Below, piece after piece: positions 56,563-64,000 of a DNA stretch of 64,000 nucleotides. The translations under genes were made by a program, and so were the position numbers. Positions within the stretch are counted from its first letter, which is position 1, and each line of letters starts with the position of its first letter. The stretch covers positions 1-64,000 of the forward strand of contig JAIFNG010000109.1 in the NCBI GenBank assembly GCA_020047815.1, in the 5' to 3' direction. A model generated the notes under the pieces. That model was not told the DNA's origin, made no database searches, and saw nothing but the letters and a program-made list of their open reading frames with translations. The stretch is from Anaerolinea sp. (GTDB lineage: Bacteria > Chloroflexota > Anaerolineae > Anaerolineales > Villigracilaceae).

Positions 56563-57474
56563 ATGAACTACAGGATGCTTCCCAAAACCGAGCTGGAAGT
56601 CTCTGCGTTATGTTTGGGTACGATGACCTTTGGCACTCCCGTTGTAAAGGCAGATGCAATTCAACTCACACATTGGGCATTGGATCACGGCATCAATTTT
56701 TTGGATACCGCAAACATGTATGAAGGCTATACAAGGGTTCCGGGTTCTGCCGGGGGTGTTGGAGAGGAAATTCTGGGCAAGGCACTGGAAGGCAGGCGCG
56801 GACAGGCAGTGGTGGCTACAAAGGTCGGCATGAAGATCGGACATGCAGACAATGACCAGGGGGCGAGCCGTGAGCACATTCTGCGCGAGATGGACCGCTC
56901 CCTGGTCCGTCTGGGATGCGATTATGTAGACCTGTACTACATGCATAAATTCGACCCCTCTGTTCCACTGGCCGAGTCCGCACAGGCGTTCAATGATCTG
57001 ATCGATATGGGTAAAATCCGCTACTGGGCGATCTCCAATTTCACTGCGGAACAAATAACAAATCTGCTGAAGGTCTGCGATGAAAACGACTGGCGGCGGC
57101 CTGTGGCATTGCAGCCTGCATACAGCCTGCTGAAGCGTGACATTGAGGCCGAAATATTGCCGCTCTGCCAGCGCGAACAGATCGCAGTTCTGCCCTATCA
57201 AGTATTGCAAGGCGGTTTGCTGACTGACAAATATCAACGCGGCATGGAAGCGCCCAAAGATTCGCGCCAGGTGGAAAAGCCTGAATGGACAATGGCTCTC
57301 ACCCATGAGATGTTCGATCAACTGGCCCAGATCAAAGCCGAAGCACATAAGCAGGGACGGACTCTGCTCGAACACGCGCTGAAAAGCTTGTTGGAAAAGC
57401 CCGCCATCCCCTCACTGGTGATCGGTGTAAAAAATATAGCCCAACTTGAACGGTTGATCATGGCAATAGAGTAG
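56563..57474 (+). CDS. Aldo/keto reductase
   Basis: The 303-residue TIM-barrel oxidoreductase has the tetrad Asp48, Tyr53, Lys87 and His128 (NFLDTANMYEG, VVATKVGMK, DLYYMHKFDP). LCLGTMTFGTPVV and the C-terminal SLVIGVKNIAQLERL supply the NADP(H) site. It reduces an aldehyde or ketone of a sugar or sugar acid. The start lies 2 bases after the aminotransferase stop, so translation is coupled. It is the last gene of the operon; a strong terminator follows. Substrate unknown. Confidence 0.9.
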   Translation: MNYRMLPKTELEVSALCLGTMTFGTPVVKADAIQLTHWALDHGINFLDTANMYEGYTRVPGSAGGVGEEILGKALEGRRGQAVVATKVGMKIGHADNDQGASREHILREMDRSLVRLGCDYVDLYYMHKFDPSVPLAESAQAFNDLIDMGKIRYWAISNFTAEQITNLLKVCDENDWRRPVALQPAYSLLKRDIEAEILPLCQREQIAVLPYQVLQGGLLTDKYQRGMEAPKDSRQVEKPEWTMALTHEMFDQLAQIKAEAHKQGRTLLEHALKSLLEKPAIPSLVIGVKNIAQLERLIMAIE

Positions 57475-57490
57475 GTAAGTTCACTGGAAT

Positions 57491-57539
57491 ATAAAAACAG
57501 CAAGGCAAGCCAAAGCACGGCTTGCCTTGCTGTTTTTAT
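57491..57539. terminator. Bidirectional terminator between convergent clusters
   Basis: ATAAAAACAGCAAGGCAAGC plus C pairs perfectly with 57519-57539 around AAAGCAC. A and T tracts on the outer edges make it active in both directions. It ends the catabolic operon (plus) and the glycan cluster (minus). Confidence 0.93.
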
Positions 57540-57564
57540 GGATGCGTTGTTTATTGTTGAAAAA

Positions 57565-59184
57565 CTACCCCTTCAATAAAAAATCCCCGCCCTCCAACAC
57601 GCCATGCTCGATCACCTTGATCGCATCCGCATTCACCAACTCTCCCAACCCAAACGACTTTAACCTGGTCTGGGTTGTGCGGACGGAAGGTTCAAGAAAT
57701 TCTCCAAATGGCAGGGATGTTCTGAATAACTGGTAATACAGAAAGCGGCGGGCGTTGCGTTTGAACTCAAGCGGGACATCGATCGATCCAGCAGACAAAA
57801 ATTCCCGCATCTTTTTTCTTATTTCTTCAGTTGTCTGCGGAAAAAACACAGTGGGATATTGAGTAAATCTTGCCCTGCCCGCGCACAAGACAGGGGCGCC
57901 CATAATGGAGGCCTCGAGCCCGATGGTCGAGTTATAGACCATCACAAACTTTGACTTCAAAATCAACTCATATGAACTAAGCGTTTCCCCAGGCGGCACA
58001 AAAACCACATTGGGCAGGTCCATCACGCGGCGCGCTTCAACCCAGCCTGCCACGGTCTCACGGCTGGCTTTTCGCACACGAGACTCATCGGGATGCGCGC
58101 GGATCACGAACAGGGTCTCAGGGTGTCGTTGAATTTCCTCCAACACCAGATCAAGCCAGACAAACATATCTTCAAAAATAGTATTGGCGTGCGGCTGACT
58201 GGTATCGAAGATAACATTGGTAAAAATGGGGACGATCTGTTTGAAACCTTCCGCCTTGTGCAAAAATGCGCCGTCAAGTCCTTTCATATCCGCCCAGAAC
58301 TTTATGCCCGCCATTGTAAAGTCACCTTGAAAGCGCTTCGCAAGGTACGCATCCAGCTTTGCATTTTGCTCATCATTCAATTCAAATTCATCGGGAATGT
58401 GGATTGGGTATGCCGTTGCTTCGCCTTCGGTGAAATATGCCGTCGCAGGCTGCAGCCCCACTTCATGCGTGATGACCCGCAGCCCGCGCCTGTGAGCCAT
58501 GTAACGGGCAGCCGCCTCGGGGAAGAACTGTCCGTTGAAAACCAGGACAGCCCGGGGTTGAACCTGCTCAAGCATGGCATCAAATTTCTGCGCGACATTC
58601 CACGCCGATAAAATATATTCCCGAAACAGATGGCGTGTATTTTCATCATCCTGCAGATGATGGATCCGCAAGACCCATCTCAAACCAGGCAGACACAGCG
58701 CCCCAAGCGGGATGGTTTGCCATTCAAAGGTTATGAGATCGGGAATGGAAAGATCTTCGATGGCTGCCGCAAGCTGCGGACTGCGTTGATAGTTGAACCA
58801 GTTGACAACCGACGTTGAACGTTGACCGCCTGATGTTTTCACGCCTGCGTACAAAGCCTTCGATTGGAATACACACGACCTGCATGGAGGTTCTTTTTGC
58901 ACATCATCACGATTGGTGCCAAGCACACAATGGCTCATCCCGGAATCACATGCAAAATAGATCACGGGAATTCCCTGTAAACGGAATGCCCACGACGTCA
59001 GCAGATGAAATCCGCTGTTCCATGAGAGATCGTCAATGCCAGTGGAAGCTTTAAAGAAAACGACCGGAGCGCCGTCCGGCAGCGGTTCACGGCTTGCAAC
59101 CTGCCTTGCAACACGGGCGACCTTAAAATTATTAAGCCTGCGGACAAGTCCACGTTTAATGCGTTGAGTGAAGAATTCTTTCAT
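57565..59184 (-). CDS. Capsule-type glycosyltransferase or export protein with cysteine cluster
   Basis: The protein of about 539 residues has a GT-B-like organisation: RGLRVITHEVGLQPATAYFT in the middle, a donor-site-like KFVMVYNSTIGLEASIMGAP and IRAHPDES near residue 390. This resembles capsular polysaccharide proteins of the KpsS/LipB group and polysialyltransferase-like enzymes. A cysteine cluster (CDSGMSHC, then PPCRSC, residues about 110-140) could bind a metal. The ATG at 59184 is chosen: GGTAAAGG lies upstream and 7 bases separate it from the sulfotransferase stop; a longer reading from 59271 would overlap that gene. Surface attachment of an acidic sugar is inferred from neighbours. 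Confidence 0.7.
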   Translation of the reverse strand: MKEFFTQRIKRGLVRRLNNFKVARVARQVASREPLPDGAPVVFFKASTGIDDLSWNSGFHLLTSWAFRLQGIPVIYFACDSGMSHCVLGTNRDDVQKEPPCRSCVFQSKALYAGVKTSGGQRSTSVVNWFNYQRSPQLAAAIEDLSIPDLITFEWQTIPLGALCLPGLRWVLRIHHLQDDENTRHLFREYILSAWNVAQKFDAMLEQVQPRAVLVFNGQFFPEAAARYMAHRRGLRVITHEVGLQPATAYFTEGEATAYPIHIPDEFELNDEQNAKLDAYLAKRFQGDFTMAGIKFWADMKGLDGAFLHKAEGFKQIVPIFTNVIFDTSQPHANTIFEDMFVWLDLVLEEIQRHPETLFVIRAHPDESRVRKASRETVAGWVEARRVMDLPNVVFVPPGETLSSYELILKSKFVMVYNSTIGLEASIMGAPVLCAGRARFTQYPTVFFPQTTEEIRKKMREFLSAGSIDVPLEFKRNARRFLYYQLFRTSLPFGEFLEPSVRTTQTRLKSFGLGELVNADAIKVIEHGVLEGGDFLLKG

Positions 59185-59191
59185 CCGGCCT

Positions 59192-60046
59192 TTACCAATC
59201 ATTGTTATTTTCATACCCCAACCTGACCAGCAAATCACCAGCCACATCCTTGAATAAGGTTTTGTGTTCACCGGTAAAATACTGTTTCCAGCCGCCCGTC
59301 TTCCCGGAGCGGAAGGTGTGACTCTTGGCCGGTTGAATGGCTTCCGCTAAAACAGCAAGTGCCTTTTCACGCGGAGTTGGGATCCTGTAGCCTGTTCTTT
59401 CCACTTCATCAAGCATGGCGCTCAATGTGACATCGCGCTCGTTGATCAAATTCTCAAAGCGGATACACATTACATACTTTTGCTCCAGCCATTGAAACAC
59501 CCCCTCGTAGCGTTGTTTCACGCTGACCATTTTCAAGCCATCACGGTCAATGCCGGTGATGGCAACACTCAACCGCGCGGAAAAATCAGGGAGTGAATTG
59601 TAGTAATTGTGCATCCCGTGTTCTCCGTGCATGTCAGTTGCAAAAAACACCTGTGAAACGAGCATGTCACGCGGGTCACGGTAAATGAAATAATTTACAC
59701 GGTTCGGCTGGCACAGGACGGCTACATTCTCAAGGGACGCTTCCACGTATCCCCAACCGATCACGCCCCGCGGAACGCGCCGCAGATCAGCCGCAATATC
59801 ATCCTCCGTCCGCCGCCCGCCATCCTTTTTGATGGTTCGAATTGGATCAGCATCCGCATAACGATATGGCATGATCTGAGTAAAACCATTGAGGATCTGC
59901 AGCAGCAAATGCGATCCGCTCTTGGGTTTGGAATTACCAAACACAGGCGGGGCATCATGGAAAGAAAACCGCTGCCAGCGAAGGATGGCTTGTGCGGTTT
60001 TCCCATAAGGTCGGAACGTACGGCGGAGTGCTTGTGATATACCCAT
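59192..60046 (-). CDS. PAPS-dependent sulfotransferase (second of two)
   Basis: The 284-residue enzyme has the phosphosulfate loop GNSKPKSGSHLLLQILNGF, the 3'-phosphate motif YFIYRDPRDMLVSQ and the C-terminal FRSGKTGGWKQYFTGEHKTL. Its C-terminus (LFKDVAGDLLVRLGYENNNDW) resembles the first sulfotransferase (43086), so they are paralogues. It sulfates a sugar hydroxyl in the glycan made by this cluster (inference). It lies between NeuB (52-base gap) and the capsule-type gene on the minus strand. No ribosome-binding site stands out. Confidence 0.88.
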   Translation of the reverse strand: MGISQALRRTFRPYGKTAQAILRWQRFSFHDAPPVFGNSKPKSGSHLLLQILNGFTQIMPYRYADADPIRTIKKDGGRRTEDDIAADLRRVPRGVIGWGYVEASLENVAVLCQPNRVNYFIYRDPRDMLVSQVFFATDMHGEHGMHNYYNSLPDFSARLSVAITGIDRDGLKMVSVKQRYEGVFQWLEQKYVMCIRFENLINERDVTLSAMLDEVERTGYRIPTPREKALAVLAEAIQPAKSHTFRSGKTGGWKQYFTGEHKTLFKDVAGDLLVRLGYENNNDW

Positions 60047-60098
60047 GAGTAAAATTCACCACAAGGAAATCCACTGTATGCCCTTGTGGTTGAATAAT

Positions 60099-60980
60099 TT
60101 ATTCGCTTACAGTACGACGGAGTTTCTTCATCGAACCCTTTTCGGATTCGTAAACTTTCTTCACGCCATCGCCCAATCCAGCTTCAGTGACACGGATATA
60201 TTTCACCAGACGTTCAAAACCACCTGGCTCCACTGATGCGGCCTGGTCACTGCCCCACATGGCACGATCCAAGGTGATATGACGTTCAATGGAAGTTGCC
60301 CCGAGAGCAATGGCTACTGCCGAAGGCACAAGCCCAACTTCGTGACCTGAATAGCCAATGGGGTTATTGGGGAATTCCCTGCGAAGCGTCTCGATCATTC
60401 TGAGGTTTAGTTCTTCAGGCTCGCATGGATAGGTACTGGTACAGTGCATGATGACCAGGTTATCTTCACCAACCGCATTCACACCGGTGTGGATCTGCGC
60501 CATGGTTGACATGCCTGTTGAAATAATGACGGGTTTCCCTGTTTTACGAACATACTTCAGCAGGTTGTGATCGGTGAGCGAAGCAGATGGAACTTTGTAT
60601 GCAGGGGTGTCAAATTTCTCCATAAAATCGACCGAAGGTTCATCCCAGACTGAAACCATCCAATCAATTTTCTTTTCCTTGCAGTGGCGGTCAATCTCGC
60701 GGTATTGTTCCTCATTGAACTCAACTTTATAGCGATAATCCAAATAGGTGATGTAGCCCCAGGGGGTCTCGCGCATTTGCTTTTGTTGATCAAGCGGTGT
60801 GCATACTTCGGGTGTGCGCTTCTGGAACTTCACGGCATCCGCGCCCGCGTGGGCGGCGGCATCAATGATCTTCTTGGCGACATTGAGGTCGCCGTTGTGA
60901 TTGATGCCCACCTCTGCAATTATGTAGGCAGGGTGACCATCGCCCATCATTCGTTTTCCAAATTTTATTTCACGAGCCAT
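60099..60980 (-). CDS. neuB: NeuB family nonulosonic acid synthase lacking the C-terminal SAF domain
   Basis: NeuB enzymes condense phosphoenolpyruvate with a hexosamine or mannose derivative to give sialic, legionaminic, pseudaminic acid or KDN. The 293-residue TIM-barrel protein has the family start PAYIIAEVGINHNGDLNVAK, KFQKRTPEVCT, PVIISTGMSTM, MHCTSTYPCEPEELNLRMIE, GYSGHE and ERHITLDRAMWGSDQAASVEP (the EKHfTLD-type motif). It ends at KKLRRTVSE, exactly where the antifreeze-like SAF domain (about 60 residues) normally begins, so that domain is absent. AAGGAG lies 8 bases before the ATG. The sugar made cannot be assigned without the missing epimerase-type genes. The cytidylyltransferase-HAD gene is next upstream. 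Confidence 0.9.
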   Translation of the reverse strand: MAREIKFGKRMMGDGHPAYIIAEVGINHNGDLNVAKKIIDAAAHAGADAVKFQKRTPEVCTPLDQQKQMRETPWGYITYLDYRYKVEFNEEQYREIDRHCKEKKIDWMVSVWDEPSVDFMEKFDTPAYKVPSASLTDHNLLKYVRKTGKPVIISTGMSTMAQIHTGVNAVGEDNLVIMHCTSTYPCEPEELNLRMIETLRREFPNNPIGYSGHEVGLVPSAVAIALGATSIERHITLDRAMWGSDQAASVEPGGFERLVKYIRVTEAGLGDGVKKVYESEKGSMKKLRRTVSE

Positions 60981-61051
60981 TATTAATTCTCCTTGATTTT
61001 ATATATCAGGCAATACCGGCCACACCAGACATGCAGCATGATCCGTACATT

Positions 61052-62269
61052 TTAAAGGTTTTTTAAAACAATTTCGCACAATTCACGCACCGCCCCATGC
61101 CCGCCGTTCCTGGTCAAGACATGGTCTGCAGCACGGAGGACATCAGGGTAGGCATCTGCCACCGCCACGGACCAACCGGCAATTTCAAAACAAGGAAGGT
61201 CGTTAAGGTCGTTCCCGATGTAAATGACATTCTCCGCTTTTACATTTTTCTGTTCAAGGACTTCACGCATTACACGTCCCTTGTTTTGCATCCCTGCATT
61301 GTGAATTGCCTCGACCCCCATTTTTTTGGCACGTGCCAACACAACGGGATTGGCCTCAGAAGAGAGAATGATCAATTCAACTCCTTTTTCACGCAGGGTC
61401 TTGATGTGCATGCTGTCGCTGCGCGAGGCGGTGACTGATTCTCTTCCATCCTGGTCAGTGATGACATGATTATCGGTCACCACACCGTCAAAGTCACAAA
61501 TGATCAACCTGACCGTTCCAGGCATGAGATTGCGCTGTTTCCCCGGTGAAACCATATCCAATCCGCTGTAAACCAGAGATTCATATTTTGCCCAATCAGA
61601 CAGTGTGTCAATATCAACAGTGTACTTCGGGTCGATCATCAACGGATAAACGACATCGCCTGTCAATGAATTTTTTTGCGTGATCGTGGAAATGCGAATT
61701 GCATCAATATGCCCCGTCTGCCAGTAGGCGGGCGGAAGGATCTGACGCGGCGCGTTGTACGGTTCGGGAATTCCTTCCACGCCCAGCAGGGGCTTCAAAG
61801 GCTTATCTTCGCCATTGAAGCGCCACATCTTGAAAGGGTTTTGGGCGGCAGGCACAACACCGCGCACAGAGTCTGCATCAGCATGACCAAGCAAAATGTT
61901 GATGGCATCATCCACCATCGTGCGCGGGCGAATGGGTGAGGTTGGCCGCAATTGGATCAGGATGTCGGGACGATATCCTTCGACATCGGACAACCATTTG
62001 AGCGCGTGTTCAAAGACCGGCAGGTCGGTGGTTTTATCCTGTGCAAATTCTGCGGGACGCAGGAAGGGAGTCTCAGCCCCCCACTCACGAGCCACTGCAG
62101 CGATCTCTTCATCATCTGTTGAAACGATAACGCGGGTGACCAGTTCCGATCGTTTTGCAGCGGCAATGCTCCATGTGATCAACGGATAGCCCGCGAATAA
62201 GCGAATATTTTTGCGTGGGATCCCTTTTGATCCGCCACGAGCAGGAATGAGGGCAAGTATGTCAGTCAT
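61052..62269 (-). CDS. CMP-nonulosonate synthetase fused to a HAD phosphatase
   Basis: The 405-residue protein has two parts. Residues 1-240 are a NeuA-type cytidylyltransferase (ALIPARGGSKGIPRKNIRLF, IVSTDDEEIAAVAREWGAE, LIQLRPTSPIRPRTMVDDAI, and the metal Asp in KYTVDIDTLSDW). Residues 250-405 are a KdsC/KDN-9-phosphatase-like HAD domain (ICDFDGVVTDNHVI with nucleophile Asp259, IILSSEANPVV, IYIGNDLNDLPCFEIAG). The fusion order is that of vertebrate CMAS and some bacterial enzymes. It could remove the phosphate left by a phosphate-dependent NeuB and then activate the sugar with CTP. No ribosome site is evident before the ATG. Confidence 0.9.
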   Translation of the reverse strand: MTDILALIPARGGSKGIPRKNIRLFAGYPLITWSIAAAKRSELVTRVIVSTDDEEIAAVAREWGAETPFLRPAEFAQDKTTDLPVFEHALKWLSDVEGYRPDILIQLRPTSPIRPRTMVDDAINILLGHADADSVRGVVPAAQNPFKMWRFNGEDKPLKPLLGVEGIPEPYNAPRQILPPAYWQTGHIDAIRISTITQKNSLTGDVVYPLMIDPKYTVDIDTLSDWAKYESLVYSGLDMVSPGKQRNLMPGTVRLIICDFDGVVTDNHVITDQDGRESVTASRSDSMHIKTLREKGVELIILSSEANPVVLARAKKMGVEAIHNAGMQNKGRVMREVLEQKNVKAENVIYIGNDLNDLPCFEIAGWSVAVADAYPDVLRAADHVLTRNGGHGAVRELCEIVLKNL

Positions 62270-62320
62270 CAGTTGTCAGTCTCATGAGCCATTGGGAATC
62301 TGTGTCACCGGGTACCAGAA

Positions 62321-63148
62321 CTACCACGCTGTCCATCCGCCATCCACAATGACATTATTGCCCGTCATATAAGAGGAAGCATCAGATGCGAGGAATAACA
62401 GCGCGCCATTCATTTCGTCTTTCCTGGCCATCCGGCCCAAAATTGTCTTGGCTGAATAATTTTTAACGAAATATTCTTCGTGATTATTGAACACACCACC
62501 CGGGGTGAGGGCATTGACACGAATTTCTGTCCCGGCATAATAGGCCGATAAATATTTAGTAAAGCCCATTACACCCGCCTTGGTCGTAGTGTAGTAAACC
62601 GGTTTGAACGCTACGCGTTTGCCATCCTTGATGTAAATACGCTGGTCAGGTCCATTCAACCCATACGTGGAGCAAATATTGATGATACTGCCCTTTTTGC
62701 CTTGTGTGATCATCGGCTTGACGCAGGCCTGGGTCATCAGGAAGATACCCGTTAAGTTAACATCCAGGGCGGCGTTCCATTGGTCCAGAGGATAATCTTC
62801 AAATGCACCCGGCGCAATCCCTTTGGAGGCTGCGTCAGGGTCGAACTTGGGATCGAGCGCAGCACAGTTGACAAGAATATCGAGGCGGCCAAATCGCTTT
62901 ATTGTTTCAGCAACCAATCCGCGGGTCGACTCAACACTGGTCACGTCGAGTTGGAAGGCGAAATTATCATAATCCGAATCCGTCAGCAGTTTCGATGTCT
63001 TGTTGGCGTGGTCCATCAGTAAATCGGCAACCACCACCGCTGCGCCTGCTTCGGCGAGTGTTCTGGAAAATTCCGTCCCCAACTGCCCACCGCCGCCAGT
63101 GACGATGGCAACCTTATCTTTCAAGCTGAATTTATCAAAAATTGTCAT
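62321..63148 (-). CDS. SDR family oxidoreductase (PtmA-like) in the nonulosonate cluster
   Basis: The 275-residue classical SDR has IVTGGGGQLGTEFSRTLAEA (TGxxxGxG cofactor loop), LDILVNCAALD (NNAG-like), the catalytic Ser in NICSTYGLNG, YYTTTKAG (YxxxK) and NALTPGGVFN. It oxidises or reduces a sugar or nonulosonate intermediate with NAD(P). SDRs of this kind sit beside cytidylyltransferases in flagellar glycosylation clusters (PtmA-PtmB of Campylobacter), which matches the order here. AAAGGAAA precedes the ATG. Substrate not assigned. Confidence 0.88.
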   Translation of the reverse strand: MTIFDKFSLKDKVAIVTGGGGQLGTEFSRTLAEAGAAVVVADLLMDHANKTSKLLTDSDYDNFAFQLDVTSVESTRGLVAETIKRFGRLDILVNCAALDPKFDPDAASKGIAPGAFEDYPLDQWNAALDVNLTGIFLMTQACVKPMITQGKKGSIINICSTYGLNGPDQRIYIKDGKRVAFKPVYYTTTKAGVMGFTKYLSAYYAGTEIRVNALTPGGVFNNHEEYFVKNYSAKTILGRMARKDEMNGALLFLASDASSYMTGNNVIVDGGWTAW

Positions 63149-63163
63149 TTGATTTCCTTTTAG

Positions 63164-63197
63164 AAAACCCCAGGTTCCCGGGGAACTTTAGGGTTTT
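63164..63197. terminator. Hairpin at the end of the last membrane-protein gene
   Basis: AAAACCC (63164-63170) pairs with GGGTTTT (63191-63197), enclosing the palindrome GTTCCCGGGGAAC. On the minus strand it overlaps the stop of the gene ending at 63188 and ends GGGGTTTTCT, a weak terminator. Confidence 0.55.
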
Positions 63198-64000
63198 GGA
63201 TATGCAGTATAAATTTTATCGCCATGCGAGGTAAGAGCCAGGTACAAGCCATCGGCGAGCTGTAAGTAAACAGATTGCGCATCTTCCTCTTCTGATCCGA
63301 ATTTGAAAAGTGCCAGCACTGCATTTCCTGAAAGCACGTCTTTTTGCAGGGATTGCACCCCCTGGTCATATCCTTCACGCGGCATGCCTGTGACAGCATC
63401 TACAAGATCGGGCAGGACGTAAGATGAGCGGTCAGTGTACAGGTAAACAGGACCCGGCTGATTGGTATAGATGCGCACACCAGCGGGAAGACCGCTTAAA
63501 AAATCCATCGCCTCTGAATCATACCATTTGAAGGAAGCGTAACCCTGTCCGCCTTTGTGGAGTTTGGTGACGAAATTGGATGTGTCATAGGCAGAGAGCG
63601 CAATAATAAGGGCAGCCACAAGGAGAATGATCCCACGCGAAAGAGTGTTTCGTTTCCGCCAGGCCCATTGTCCAAACCAGACAAGGAGAATAAGCAGCGC
63701 GACATAAACTGGTGACAGGATGCGAAGTTTGAATTTTGTGCTGGCATCAAACAGCAGCATGGTTGAAATAATGGAAGCAAGATAGCCAAGGATATAAAGC
63801 CCATTGGTGAAGGATAAAATTTCCGGTTGTTCGCTTGCAGGCTGAAGAAATTTTTTCAAGCCCTTGTAAACAACCCAAATAAGAAGCGTCAAAACAATGA
63901 TGGCAGCAAGGATTAAGAAAAAGTTTGGGATTTTCATCAATGCCCGCCGCCACACTTCCACAGGAATGAAAAACTCGGAGATATTGTATATCCCCATTTC
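63188..64000 (-). CDS. Membrane protein of the nonulosonate region, 5' end beyond the window
   Basis: The visible part (about 270 residues) has a hydrophilic start, five hydrophobic helices (FFLILAAIIVLTLLIWVVYK, LYILGYLASIISTMLLFDA, SPVYVALLILLVWFGQWAW, GIILLVAALIIALSAYD) and a soluble C-terminal domain with SGLPAGVRIYTNQPGPVYLY. The reading frame is open through the window edge, and the fragment resembles the C-terminal half of PMT/GT39-like membrane glycosyltransferases, as at 35098. The ATG at 63997 may be internal. It lies upstream of the SDR gene on the same strand with a 39-base gap. Confidence 0.65.
   Translation of the reverse strand, partial: EMGIYNISEFFIPVEVWRRALMKIPNFFLILAAIIVLTLLIWVVYKGLKKFLQPASEQPEILSFTNGLYILGYLASIISTMLLFDASTKFKLRILSPVYVALLILLVWFGQWAWRKRNTLSRGIILLVAALIIALSAYDTSNFVTKLHKGGQGYASFKWYDSEAMDFLSGLPAGVRIYTNQPGPVYLYTDRSSYVLPDLVDAVTGMPREGYDQGVQSLQKDVLSGNAVLALFKFGSEEEDAQSVYLQLADGLYLALTSHGDKIYTAYPKP

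Overview
The window reads like a chromosomal segment of an anaerobic or facultative bacterium of the Chloroflexota, most likely class Anaerolineae. That placement is inference from gene content and style: lipoproteins with Thr/Pro/Glu linkers, VIT1-ferritin fusions, NrfHA, a MEMO-like protein, GPH symporters and PMT-like membrane proteins. No rRNA, tRNA, CRISPR array or insertion sequence was seen. About 65 protein genes are supported.

Layout. 1-600 is a decayed membrane glycosyltransferase gene. 600-7600 holds metabolic and housekeeping genes (M20 peptidase, PfkB kinase, deoC, VIT1-ferritin iron/manganese transporter, lipoprotein, UbiB-like kinase). 7600-10620 is an ammonifying nitrite reductase locus (nrfH, nrfA) with a CRP-type operator upstream and a convergent Crp/Fnr gene downstream. 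10670-22230 is mostly minus-strand housekeeping (phosphoribosyltransferase, priA, MEMO-like protein, NUDIX hydrolase, ECF sigma and anti-sigma pair, lysS, greA, PIG-L deacetylase). 22370-27150 carries a PilZ protein, then a run made of a BchC-like dehydrogenase, a catalytically altered 6-pyruvoyl-tetrahydropterin synthase homologue and a GT4 glycosyltransferase, then two EamA exporters. 27950-34070 is a plus-strand run: nuclease-like protein, TIGR03943 protein, Ig/beta-propeller protein, a NicO-type metal transporter fused to a beta-propeller, and ruvA; proC and a membrane glycosyltransferase follow.

From 36700 to the end the theme is cell-surface glycan and acidic sugar metabolism. Minus-strand genes at 36700-43950 encode a D-amino-acid-dehydrogenase-like enzyme, a PMT-like membrane protein, a NeuA-like cytidylyltransferase, a GNAT enzyme, a GT2 glycosyltransferase and a sulfotransferase. 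At 46980-57470 lies a regulated uptake and catabolic cluster: YhcH/NanQ-like protein, FadR-type GntR regulator, ABC sugar transporter (binding protein and two permeases), GPH symporter, Asp-box sialidase-like protein, DapA/NanA-family lyase, DegT aminotransferase and aldo/keto reductase. It has a consensus promoter followed directly by a 28-bp palindromic operator. A bidirectional terminator then separates it from a convergent minus-strand cluster for making and attaching a nonulosonic (sialic-type) acid: NeuB without its usual C-terminal domain, a NeuA-HAD phosphatase fusion, an SDR, a sulfotransferase and a capsule-type glycosyltransferase. Synthesis and possible breakdown of the same class of sugar acid therefore sit side by side.

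A recurrent signal is a TATAAT-like box ending 6-7 bases before the start codon, with no Shine-Dalgarno sequence. It appears at about ten genes (including priA, ruvA, the sigma factor, pfkB and the GNAT gene) and implies leaderless mRNAs; other genes have ordinary AAGGAG sites. Several long intergenic palindromes, two of them copies of one 73-bp element, are also present.
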